DNA of 64,000 bases from Chryseobacterium polytrichastri (GTDB lineage: Bacteria; Bacteroidota; Bacteroidia; Flavobacteriales; Weeksellaceae), in NCBI RefSeq assembly GCF_900142445.1, contig NZ_FRAV01000022.1:26827-90826 (forward strand), given 5' to 3'. The position numbers and the translations under genes were made by a program. Shown in pieces: positions 45,220 through 53,270 of this stretch. How positions within the stretch are numbered: position 1 is the stretch's first letter; each line of letters begins with the position of its first letter. The notes beneath the pieces were generated by a model that saw nothing but the letters and a program-made list of their open reading frames with translations, made no database searches and had not been told where the DNA came from.

Positions 45220-45765
45220 TTAGGGCTCAAAACTTTCAAATTTTCCATTTTCGTAGAACAAGACAATTCGTTTTATCTTATTGCTCTGATTTCCAATGGC
45301 TTCACTAATGATTTGATCTTTTGATTTCTCTAATCGCGGAGAATCGGATATTTTTTCCTGAGCAGTACTTTGGGGCGCTATAAATGATTCTCGTGGGCTC
45401 TCTTTTGGGTCATCAATTTCCGTTTCGTTGGCTCCAAAATCTTCATCTTTATTCATCATTGTAAAAAGATCCGGAAGGGAAGTAGGCTTCGATTTTTCTT
45501 CTTCAAAGAGGTCTTCTTTTTCCAAAACTTCATTTGTTTCGGGTAGATCTGATTTCAACATTTCGCCTTCCCCAGTGACCAACCAGTCCCATAATATTTC
45601 CGGAAAACTCGATTTTATTTTGATGATGAATTCTAATGAAGGCTTATTTCTTCCCGAAGTAATATGCGAAATAGAAGAACGCTGAACATCTATCTCATCT
45701 GCAAATTCGGAAGGAGTAAGATTAGAATACTCTATAACTTTTGAAATTCTTTCGTTTAGACTCAT
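45220..45765 (-). CDS. XRE-family helix-turn-helix regulator
   Basis: The 181-aa protein has an N-terminal HTH domain (LNERISKVIEYSNLTPSEFA, then VQRSSISHITSGRNKPSLEF, residues about 3-50) and the flavobacterial follow-on PEILWDWLVTGEGEML. A Glu/Ser/Pro-rich disordered tail of about 100 residues and a short basic end (KIKRIVLFYENGKFE) complete it. I start at the ATG at 45765. The upstream ATG at 45780 lies at the expected transcription start, just after a -7 box. The tail's coding sequence is the source of the decayed repeats downstream. Confidence 0.85.
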   Translation of the reverse strand: MSLNERISKVIEYSNLTPSEFADEIDVQRSSISHITSGRNKPSLEFIIKIKSSFPEILWDWLVTGEGEMLKSDLPETNEVLEKEDLFEEEKSKPTSLPDLFTMMNKDEDFGANETEIDDPKESPRESFIAPQSTAQEKISDSPRLEKSKDQIISEAIGNQSNKIKRIVLFYENGKFESFEP

Positions 45766-45780
45766 ATAATAAGCTTTCAA

Positions 45781-46589
45781 TTGTTTTACAAATGTAAATA
45801 ATTAAATTTACAAATGCAAACCTTGATAATGCAGAAATGTAAACTAGCAATCGATACAAATGTAAACAGTTCAAGTAATTAATAAACAACTAGTTATAAT
45901 AATGTAAATTCTATTTTCTAGATTTGTAAAAATATTTTCCACGGGCAATTTCTCATTTTTTGACAGATATTCACAAAAAAGTCAATAACTTATTAGTAAG
46001 TTCAGCGCTAATTATTTCGGTTAATTGACTAATAAAGCTATTTTTGTTAAGTTTCATTTGTAAATAGTAGAATCTGGCTATAAGTCTTGGTAAGTAGGTG
46101 TAAATAAGCATTAATAGGAAGTTTACTATTGTAATATGTACTTTAAATACTGATTAAATAGCGGTTTTTAGCTGTATTAAGTTAGCTTTTATGAGTGGAT
46201 ACTATTGGACTTAAATTAGAATTACATTTCTAAATTCAATTATAAATTGAGGGAAGAAAATAATCAGTAAACTTCAAAATTTGGCTAATTTACATTTGTA
46301 TATAATGATTTTATGAGTATTTATCCACACTGTAGATGTTTAATTATATTATGCTCAAATACGGATAAATAGGCAATTAGTCACTTCAAGTAAACTTCAA
46401 ATTACTGTTTAATTAAACACTGTAACTAGTTGCCTTGTAGTTGATTACACATTATTGATTGAATTATATGTAATCCACAATTTTATCCACCGACATTTTG
46501 GCAATAAGCGTTGTTTATTTTATTTACAAATGTTAATTTTATTTTTTGACCGAAATTGGTTAAATTTGACTCTTGTAAATTATTGCACA
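45781..46589. other. non-coding A+T-rich region with repeated 14-mers and DnaA-box-like sites (origin candidate)
   Basis: 809 bases with no gene. TTTACAAATGTAAA-like motifs recur at 45785, 45807, 45854, 46052, 46289 and 46523. A perfect DnaA box TTATCCACA sits at 46321-46329, with one-mismatch sites TAATCCACA (46471-46479), TTATCCACC (46483-46491) and ATATTCACA (45967-45975). The A+T-rich stretches between them could be an unwinding element. Origin function is inference; a regulatory cluster is the alternative. Confidence 0.4.
45789..45819 (-). promoter_or_regulatory. promoter of the XRE regulator, embedded in two operator-like motifs
   Basis: Minus strand: TTG (45819-45817), 20 bases, TACATTTG (45796-45789). 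The -7 box is inside the palindromic TTTACAAATGTAAA (45785-45798) and the -33 inside TTTACAAATGCAAA (45807-45820). Two more copies lie at 45833-45843 and 45854-45867. This suggests autorepression by the regulator. Confidence 0.6.
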
Positions 46590-47699
46590 ATGAATTTTGA
46601 ACACATCTATTTAGAAAACCCTAATTTTCCTAATCGCTATATTTCCCCTGAAAAATTATTTTCTTACCTACAGACCAATCTCGCCGATTATATTCAGGAG
46701 ATCGGAAAATCGTATTTAAAGAAACCTATTTACATGCTAAGCCTCGGAACAGGAAATATTAATATTCTTGCTTGGTCGCAGATGCACGGAAATGAATCGA
46801 ATGCTACTCATGCCCTGTTGGATTTATTAACAACTTTAGAAAAAGCACCTGAATTAAAAGATGAACTTTTTAGTAAGATCAAACTCGATTTTATTTTTAT
46901 GTTAAATCCGGACGGTTCTGAAAGATGGACAAGATTGAATGCTTCGGATATTGATCTTAATAGAGATTTTCATAACGAGGCGAGTAAAGAGATTAAGTTT
47001 CTTAAAAATGCAGTGGCTTCAAAGAAATATGATTACGCTTTGAATTTGCATGAGCAAAGAACAATCTTTACAACGGATGGAGTTCATCCCGCTACACTTT
47101 CATTTTTGGCACCTTCTGAAAATGTAGAACGAACAGTAACGGAGAACAGAAAAAAATGCATGGCGGTAATTGCTGAAGTTTATAATAATCTGAAAGAATT
47201 AATCCCAAATCAAATTGGAAGATATTCTGATGAATTTTATCCAACTTCCACGGGCGATAATTTTATCAAAGCCGGAATGCCTACGATTTTATTTGAAGGC
47301 GGACATTTCGCAGATGACTACACGAGAAAAGGAACAAGAAAATATTATACGATTGCATTGTACTATGCACTAAAAGCAATTAGTGAATTAAATGCTGATA
47401 CGACAGGTTGGGAAACGTATTTAGAGATTCCCGAAAACCAGGAAACACATTACGACATTATTTACAGAAATGTAAAACTAAATACAGATCATGAATGTAT
47501 TTTAGATGTGGCGGTTCAGTATCGAGAAATCATAGAGGAAGGGAACGACGAAATATCTTTTGTTCCTTTTGTGATGGAAGTGGGAGATGTGAAGAAAAAG
47601 AAAGGTTGGCTCGAAATCGACTGTACAGGAAAGAAATTTATTTCTGCTACTAAATATCCAAAATTGGATGCAGTAGTTGAATTTAAAATAGAATACTAA
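46590..47699 (+). CDS. M14-family zinc carboxypeptidase
   Basis: The 369-aa cytoplasmic-looking peptidase has the zinc ligands in MHGNES (H66, E69) and LNLHEQRT (H154), substrate-binding NPDGSERWTRLNASDIDLNR and the catalytic glutamate in FEGGHF (E236). A C-terminal all-beta domain of about 100 residues follows. No signal peptide. The frame is open from 46455, but the ATG at 46590 matches the protein start and lies after the -7-like TAAATTTG at 46561. It may be an intracellular murein- or amide-processing enzyme; the substrate is unknown. Confidence 0.88.
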   Translation: MNFEHIYLENPNFPNRYISPEKLFSYLQTNLADYIQEIGKSYLKKPIYMLSLGTGNINILAWSQMHGNESNATHALLDLLTTLEKAPELKDELFSKIKLDFIFMLNPDGSERWTRLNASDIDLNRDFHNEASKEIKFLKNAVASKKYDYALNLHEQRTIFTTDGVHPATLSFLAPSENVERTVTENRKKCMAVIAEVYNNLKELIPNQIGRYSDEFYPTSTGDNFIKAGMPTILFEGGHFADDYTRKGTRKYYTIALYYALKAISELNADTTGWETYLEIPENQETHYDIIYRNVKLNTDHECILDVAVQYREIIEEGNDEISFVPFVMEVGDVKKKKGWLEIDCTGKKFISATKYPKLDAVVEFKIEY

Positions 47700-47700
47700 A

Positions 47701-47736
47701 AAAAGCGGAACAAGAAATTGTTCCGCTTTTGTTTTT
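47701..47736. terminator. bidirectional terminator between the M14 and DUF4920-type genes
   Basis: Perfect stem AAAAGCGGAACA / TGTTCCGCTTTT, A-rich on one side and T-rich on the other, between convergent genes. Confidence 0.9.
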
Positions 47737-47768
47737 ATATATAGTTTCGTTCAGAATGACAAAGGTGA

Positions 47769-48278
47769 TTAGTTCACAACTTTAATTCCGTTAGCTACAA
47801 ATCTGATCTCTTCTTTTGGAGTAGTGATGGCGTCAATTTCAGCTTGAGGTTTTTTAGCATCTTCTGCATAATGTTTCTGCTCGTCAATAGAAGTTACTTT
47901 TCTTTCAGCGCTTCCGTCCAATACAACCGTTTTACCTTTTAAAGCAGTTGGGACAAAAAAAGCATAATCTTTCATTTTTACGAAGAACTGAGAATTATCT
48001 TCAGTCTGGATTGTTAACCAACATCCTTTCTTATCGCAAACATCAACTACCTTTCCTTTTATCGCTACATTTTCTACTTTTTTATTCTCTTTTTTAAGTT
48101 TCTTGCTTAGTTTGTCAACGGAGATTGCCTTAGATTCAACCCCAGAAGCTAATGTGCTCCCGTAAGTATCTCCTACGATTGCATTTCCTGCAGGAGGACC
48201 CATTTTCTTTCCTTCTTGTGCAAAAGCCAGCGTTGATACACTTACCGCAACTGCAAATACTATAGCTTTGAATTTCAT
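47769..48278 (-). CDS. exported DUF4920-type protein
   Basis: The 169-aa periplasmic protein has a signal peptide (MKFKAIVFAVAVSVSTLAFA). The OB-fold-like domain contains KGKVVDVCDKKGCWLTIQTE, FFVKMKDYAFFVPTALKGKT and VVLDGSAERKVTS, matching the DUF4920 proteins of Bacteroidota as I know them. The two cysteines in VDVCDKKGCW may bind metal or form a disulphide. I start at the ATG at 48278, not the TTG at 48296. Confidence 0.83.
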   Translation of the reverse strand: MKFKAIVFAVAVSVSTLAFAQEGKKMGPPAGNAIVGDTYGSTLASGVESKAISVDKLSKKLKKENKKVENVAIKGKVVDVCDKKGCWLTIQTEDNSQFFVKMKDYAFFVPTALKGKTVVLDGSAERKVTSIDEQKHYAEDAKKPQAEIDAITTPKEEIRFVANGIKVVN

Positions 48279-48398
48279 TTTTAATAATTTTTCCAAAAAT
48301 ACTAATAAAATTATGAATCATAAATCGTTAATAAATTGATAAAAAACAGGTTTCTATCGAAATTTGAATCAAAATCCGAAACGAACCACATATTTATT

Positions 48399-48406
48399 TA
48401 TATTTG
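48399..48406 (+). promoter_or_regulatory. -7 box of the amino-acid permease gene
   Basis: TATATTTG, 16 bases before the ATG at 48423. The leader is very short. No clear -33 was found. Confidence 0.5.
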
Positions 48407-48422
48407 ACGCCTATACTTGACT

Positions 48423-49838
48423 ATGCAAAAAAAATTAAAACTTTGGGATGCCATCATGCTGGTAATGGGTTCCATGATCGGAAGTGGGATCTTCATTGTA
48501 AGTGCAGACATGATGCGGAACCTCGGATCAGGATATTGGATGATTGTAGTCTGGGTAATCACAGGAATCATGACAGTGGCTGCAGCCATAAGCTATGGAG
48601 AGCTTTCGGCATTGTATCCAAAGGCGGGAGGTCAATATACATACCTTAAAGAGATCTTTGGCAAGAGGATGGGGTTTCTGTATGGTTGGGGATTATTTAC
48701 GGTAATTCAGACGGGTACAATCGCTGCAGTGGCCATGGCATTCGGTAAGTTCACTGCGTATTTGGTTCCTTCACTTAATGATGCCGCTCCAATCTTCCAA
48801 AGTGGAGAATTTAAAATCACCTGGATTCAGATATTGGCCATCGCCATTATTGTTTTACTTACGTACATCAACACAAGAGGTGTCGAAAGTGGAAAGATTT
48901 TGCAGAATATTTTTACAGGATCGAAGATCATTGCATTGTTGGGTTTAATAGCGGCCGGATTTATTTTGGTTGATTTTTCTCATTTAGCAGAGAACTTCAA
49001 TTTCGGATATGATTCTTTTAATAATCTTAAAAAAGATATTAATGGTAATTTTCTTAAAGAAGGTTGGGTGCCGATTGGCGGAATGACTTTGTTGGGTGGA
49101 ATTGCAGCAGCCATGGTAGGTTCTGTTTTCAGTTCGGTAGCTTGGGAAAGTGTGACTTTCGTTTCAGGGGAGATAGAAAATCCTAAAAAGAATGTTGTAA
49201 AGTCTATGATCTACGGAACTTCTGCCGTAATGATTTTATATATCGCCGTAAATTATGTTTATCTGAATGCTCTAGACAGAGATGCTATTGCTTTTGCGGG
49301 AAATGATAGAGTAGCGGTTGCCGCTTCGCACAATATTTTTGGAAGTGCAGGAACCGTAATTATTGCTATTTTGGTAATGGTTTCTACATTTGGATGTAAC
49401 AACGGACTCATCTTAGCAGGCGCAAGAGTTTTTCAGACGATGGCAAAAGACGGAATGTTTTTTAAGCAAGCCGAAAAAAACAATAAAAATGAAGTTCCTG
49501 CCAACGCATTATGGATGCAGGGAGTTTGGGCTTCGCTTTTATGTTTGAGCGGACAGTACGGAAATCTTTTAGATATGATTTCTTTTGTAATTGTTTTGTT
49601 CTACATGATTACCGTTTTCGGAGTTATTTATTTAAGATTCAAACAACCGGATTTGGAAAGACCTTATAAAACTTGGTTGTATCCTGTGACTCCAATTATC
49701 TATTTGTTGATAGGATCAGGTTTCTGTATTTTACTTTTAATTTACAAGCAACAATATACTTGGCCCGGATTTGTAATGGTTCTCCTCGGACTTCCGGTCT
49801 ATTATTTTATCAATCGAAATAATAAAGTACAAGAATAA
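48423..49838 (+). CDS. APC-family amino acid permease
   Basis: The 471-aa inner-membrane transporter has 12 helices. It starts KLWDAIMLVMGSMIGSGIFI (the unwound first helix GSGIF of the family). It contains GELSALYPKAGGQYTYLKEI, SVFSSVAWESVTFVSGEIEN and FGCNNGLILAGARVFQTMAK, typical of the LAT-like APC subgroup. It imports or exchanges amino acids; the specificity is unknown. Start at the ATG at 48423 in preference to a TTG two codons earlier. Confidence 0.93.
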   Translation: MQKKLKLWDAIMLVMGSMIGSGIFIVSADMMRNLGSGYWMIVVWVITGIMTVAAAISYGELSALYPKAGGQYTYLKEIFGKRMGFLYGWGLFTVIQTGTIAAVAMAFGKFTAYLVPSLNDAAPIFQSGEFKITWIQILAIAIIVLLTYINTRGVESGKILQNIFTGSKIIALLGLIAAGFILVDFSHLAENFNFGYDSFNNLKKDINGNFLKEGWVPIGGMTLLGGIAAAMVGSVFSSVAWESVTFVSGEIENPKKNVVKSMIYGTSAVMILYIAVNYVYLNALDRDAIAFAGNDRVAVAASHNIFGSAGTVIIAILVMVSTFGCNNGLILAGARVFQTMAKDGMFFKQAEKNNKNEVPANALWMQGVWASLLCLSGQYGNLLDMISFVIVLFYMITVFGVIYLRFKQPDLERPYKTWLYPVTPIIYLLIGSGFCILLLIYKQQYTWPGFVMVLLGLPVYYFINRNNKVQE

Positions 49839-49844
49839 ATTTCA

Positions 49845-49877
49845 AAAGCTGTTTGACTAAGTCGGGCAGCTTTTTTT
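49845..49877 (+). terminator. terminator after the permease gene
   Basis: Stem AAAGCTG...GAC / GTC...CAGCTTT with seven T. Confidence 0.82.
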
Positions 49878-50283
49878 ATGACTATCCCAATTATGCATAT
49901 TTTTAGTAGCTTCATCCCGCTTTCCATTATATCTTTTTTGCCAGCGCATTTGCCATTATAAACAGATAGATTGATTAACAAAGAATTTGCAACATAGTAT
50001 CAATACGTACTATAAATTTATATCACTCTAAAACCTAACTAATCAATTTACAAGAAAAAAATACGATACGTTTTGTCGCCCCACAGATATAGATTTGTAA
50101 TAAGAAAGATATTAATTCAAAATATAGGGAAAATACCTATACCCTGAATCAATGATTTTTTCTAAATTGGCACCTAAAAATTTACTTCTTTAATTTAAGC
50201 ATAACAATATGAAAAACAATTATTAAAAAATGAAAACACATTTTCAGAAAAAATTATTTAATTTACTAAATCAAAAAACACCT
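49878..50283. other. 406-base intergenic region, no gene seen
   Basis: A+T-rich. Contains a stretch near 49916-49946 (CCCGCTTTCCATTATATCTT) that resembles dispersed flavobacterial filler repeats, and no promoter I can defend before the lipoprotein gene. A 5'-extended start at 50230 is open but not preferred. Confidence 0.5.
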
Positions 50284-51621
50284 ATGAGAAAAAAAATTAT
50301 TTTAAGGCTATTTCTAATAATAGCATTCGCAACTTCAATGTACTCCTGTATTCACGACGATGTATATTCAGCATCTGAGCCGTCGAATAATGAATACCAA
50401 TCTAAAAGTCCTTGGAAAGAAGATGAAAAATACATCAAAAATGTAAAAGCTGTTTTTGATGAATATGGAAACAAAGATTATTTTACAACAAACTTTGGAA
50501 GTATTTATTGGGATTACGCTGTAACTATGGGAACTAATGAAAGTTTCCTTGAAGCACCTGTAATAAAAAACAACAAAGTGAGTTTTGTACTTTTAGTCTA
50601 CAAAGATGGAGACAGAGTGTTTTTTAAGAGAAAAGAAGATGAAGAATCTAAAAAATTCTTTAATGCCTTAGTTTTTAATGACAGAACAAAACTTAAAGAA
50701 GCAAGATTAAACAATCCAACGAGTGGTGAAGCTAAAGCAGGTTGTGTTACCATTACAACAACTTGGACATGGACAAACGATGACGGGAGCGCTGGTCCAA
50801 CCTATGTCTATACTGATATGCAATGCTTACCCTCTGGTCCAAAGCTACCTTGTCAAGCTGTTGATGTTGATGCTAACTGTGGGGGTTCTACAGGTGGTAG
50901 CGGTGGTAGCAGTGGGGGTTCTGGCGGCGGCGGCGGTAGCGGAAACGGTTATCCTTATCCCCAAGAACCTAAAAACCCTTGTGAGAGAACTCAAAATATG
51001 TTTTTGAAAGCAGGAGTACAACCAAAAATTGACGAGCTAAAGGCACAGTCTACTGTAGGCGGTGAAAAAGGGGTGAAATTTAAAGCTGATGGCACTCCTT
51101 CACCAACAATAAGCGGAGGAGCACATAGTGTTAATTTGGGAGATAAAGCAGGTTACCAAGGTGGATATCACAACCATACACCATCAGGAATACCAATGTT
51201 ATCACCTCCAGATATAGACCAATTATTAGGTTTTGCAAGAGCACAGCCAACTTCTAATCCTGCAAATGTAAATAACGCTTATATGGGAATGGTGGCTCCG
51301 AATGGCATGCATTATGTTATTTGGTTTAACGGAACTTATCAGGATGCTTTGACGAATTTTTCACAACAACAAATAGATAGTTACAATGCTGATTATCAAA
51401 TTTTAAAAAATGACTTAACTACTCCATTACTATATGGTAATACCTATATTAATAGTGATGGGTCAATAAATAATTTAGGTGTAGAGACACTTTTCTTTGA
51501 AACGTTAAAAAGTATGGGACTAGATGGAAAAGTAAATTTACAAAGAATCGAAAGTGATGGCACAGTTAAAATCATAGGTCTAAATAGTAGTAACCAACCA
51601 GTTTCAACAACCTGTTCATAA
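50284..51621 (+). CDS. lipoprotein with Gly/Ser linker and JAMM-like C-terminal domain
   Basis: The 445-aa protein has a clear lipobox (FATSMYSC, lipidated Cys 20). An N-terminal domain of about 150 residues follows, then a cysteine-containing stretch (QCLPSGPKLPCQ, DANCGG), a long Gly/Ser linker and a C-terminal domain with GGYHNHTPSGIPMLSPPDID. HxH, then S and D in SPPD, resemble the JAMM metalloprotease motif HxHx7SxxD with one extra residue. MGMVAPNGMHYVIWF and GLDGKVNLQRIESDGTVKI follow. Exported to an outer-membrane face. It could be a peptidase or a surface toxin. The 50230 start adds 18 unlikely residues. Confidence 0.72.
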   Translation: MRKKIILRLFLIIAFATSMYSCIHDDVYSASEPSNNEYQSKSPWKEDEKYIKNVKAVFDEYGNKDYFTTNFGSIYWDYAVTMGTNESFLEAPVIKNNKVSFVLLVYKDGDRVFFKRKEDEESKKFFNALVFNDRTKLKEARLNNPTSGEAKAGCVTITTTWTWTNDDGSAGPTYVYTDMQCLPSGPKLPCQAVDVDANCGGSTGGSGGSSGGSGGGGGSGNGYPYPQEPKNPCERTQNMFLKAGVQPKIDELKAQSTVGGEKGVKFKADGTPSPTISGGAHSVNLGDKAGYQGGYHNHTPSGIPMLSPPDIDQLLGFARAQPTSNPANVNNAYMGMVAPNGMHYVIWFNGTYQDALTNFSQQQIDSYNADYQILKNDLTTPLLYGNTYINSDGSINNLGVETLFFETLKSMGLDGKVNLQRIESDGTVKIIGLNSSNQPVSTTCS

Positions 51622-51639
51622 AAATTAAAATATTAGTAT

Positions 51640-52212
51640 ATGAAAACAATAAATTTTAAAACAATAATTCTTTTTAGCCTTTTTATAAGTTTTTTTTCTT
51701 GTAAAGCACAGACACTCCCTCTAAATACAGCCTTGAAGGACACTCCTGCAAATGCATATAAAAAAGATTTAAGCAATGAATTACCTCCATATGCTGGAGT
51801 TTACAAAGGCGTTTTTGATGGAAAAGAAATTACACTATATATTACAATAGTTGAAAATGTATTACAAAAAAGTTCACAGAAAAATTATTATTCAGATGTT
51901 TTAGATATTCAATATATTGTCAAAAATTCTTCAGGAACAACACTTCAAGACACAAAAAATAATAGTAATTCTCAAATTAAACTTTACAGTATTAAAACAA
52001 GACCTGATATAAATTCCATTATTTTCTTTTATAGTGGTACAAATTGTCGTGTAGGTTGGGGAGAAGTTGTTTTAAAGAAAATTAATTCTACACAAATTTC
52101 TTGGGAATATCGACCAAATGATATTATTCTTGATAGTAGTAAATGTCCTCAAGGAACAGATATTAATATTTATTTACCTGAAACAAAAGATTTGATCTTT
52201 ACAAAACAATAA
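51640..52212 (+). CDS. lipoprotein partner, DUF6705-like
   Basis: The 190-aa protein has a lipoprotein signal (LFISFFSC, Cys 21, followed by KAQ). The beta-rich mature domain contains PYAGVYKGVFDGKEITLYIT, FFYSGTNCRVGWGEVVLKK and SWEYRPNDIILDSSKCPQGT. The pattern agrees with what I remember of DUF6705 lipoproteins of Chryseobacterium, not verified. It follows the JAMM-like lipoprotein by 18 bases and ends in a terminator, so the two are an operon and possibly an effector-partner or toxin-immunity pair. Confidence 0.72.
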   Translation: MKTINFKTIILFSLFISFFSCKAQTLPLNTALKDTPANAYKKDLSNELPPYAGVYKGVFDGKEITLYITIVENVLQKSSQKNYYSDVLDIQYIVKNSSGTTLQDTKNNSNSQIKLYSIKTRPDINSIIFFYSGTNCRVGWGEVVLKKINSTQISWEYRPNDIILDSSKCPQGTDINIYLPETKDLIFTKQ

Positions 52213-52237
52213 TTTCAAGTTATCCTTAAATAAAAAA

Positions 52238-52283
52238 ATGATTGGCTCTACCGTAATATCAATGTGGTAAAGCCAATCATTTT
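52238..52283. terminator. terminator after the lipoprotein pair
   Basis: Stem ATGATTGGCT...TACC / GGTA...AGCCAATCAT with A-rich and T-rich flanks. It serves the lipoprotein operon and probably a minus-strand remnant as well. Confidence 0.85.
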
Positions 52284-52339
52284 AATTTTAACCCTTAAAA
52301 ACTAATATATTGACTCAGTTTGCCCTTTTTCACTTTCCA

Positions 52340-52611
52340 TCACTCCTCATCCATACCCGCTATCAAATTTCTAAACTTAGCCACAAGTAAACCCTTTAAC
52401 TCCAATTTTATGGTATTAAGTTGGTACCTCTCTCTTATCTTACTCTTGGGTGATAATAGCGAGTAGATGATTTACTATTTTTTATTTCCCACCAATAATG
52501 GTGACTTTTATCTAGCTCAAAATCTGTTTTTTCTTCCCTGCGGATTTTCTGAGTTGGGAGACTATCAATGATATTTACTTCATCAAAACTTTTTGTCTTT
52601 GCGAGGAGCAT
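52340..52611 (-). pseudogene. remnant of a minus-strand gene, frameshifted and cut by a repeat
   Basis: Two coding-looking pieces in different frames. First: ATG 52611 to stop 52435, 58 aa, containing SFDEVNIIDSLPTQKIRREE and KSHHYWWEIKNSKSSTRYYH. Second, in another frame, to stop 52340, containing KIRERYQLNTIKLELKGLLV and AKFRNLIAGMDEE. Joined by one frameshift they would form one C-terminal domain of about 90 residues. The upstream end runs into a repeat fragment (GCGAGGAGCATAGGGATG) of the type seen at 3781. No family recognised. Confidence 0.45.
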
Positions 52612-52807
52612 AGGGATGGAACAATCCCAACTTAAAATAAAATTAATATTCTTAAATCCTTAATGATTCAAATTAAAAAAAGAGAAGCCAATTTTCCACT
52701 TTTCCAACAATATTTTTATTTTCAAATAACTCATTATTTCATGAAAATGTTTAATTTGGTGTTTCGTTTCATGTAAACGTTATGATGAAATAAAAAATAA
52801 AGGATTT

Positions 52808-53248
52808 ATGGACACACCAAATTACAGAATGCCTTTTGTTCCATCAACATTAATGACCGAAGGAGGAAGTATAGACACCTGCGGTATGGGGGAAAGTATT
52901 GCCCATAACATTATGCTGATGATAACTACCAAAAAAGGCGAAAACAGATATGATGAAAATTACGGAAACGATGTTTGGAATCTGGAATTCGATAATGGAG
53001 TTACAAGTGCCGTTTGGGAAAGCGTTTTTATTAAAAGTCTCAAAAGACAGATACAACAATATGAACCCCGAATTGTTCAGCCTCAGGTTGAAGCATACAT
53101 ACAATTTGTAGAACACAACTACGACACAAAAGAACATACCGAGATCAAGAAAAAAGTGAGAATCGCCATTAATGCAAAAATGGACGAAACGGGAGAACGT
53201 TTCAGCTTTTCCACAGAATTATTTTTGAGCCCCATGTCTGTCGATTAA
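52808..53248 (+). CDS. tssE: type VI secretion baseplate protein TssE (GPW/gp25 family)
   Basis: The 146-aa protein is homologous in character to phage T4 gp25, a baseplate wedge that seeds the sheath. It contains GMGESIAHNIMLMITTKKGE, NRYDENYGNDVWNLEFDNGV, YEPRIVQPQVEAYI and FSFSTELFLSP, matching the Bacteroidota (subtype iii) TssE proteins. tssF follows after 22 bases. No tssB, tssC, hcp, vgrG, tssK or tssG gene is in the window, so this is an isolated pair. Confidence 0.85.
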   Translation: MDTPNYRMPFVPSTLMTEGGSIDTCGMGESIAHNIMLMITTKKGENRYDENYGNDVWNLEFDNGVTSAVWESVFIKSLKRQIQQYEPRIVQPQVEAYIQFVEHNYDTKEHTEIKKKVRIAINAKMDETGERFSFSTELFLSPMSVD

Positions 53249-53270
53249 AAATGTATTGTAATTAAAATTT

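Noticed and set aside
49878..49970. 27-codon plus-strand frame in the gap after the amino-acid permease
   Set aside because: Composition matches dispersed filler sequence (CCCGCTTTCCATTATATCTT), not a protein.
50230..50283. 18-residue N-terminal extension of the JAMM-like lipoprotein
   Set aside because: The lipoprotein signal begins at the ATG at 50284; an extension would spoil it.
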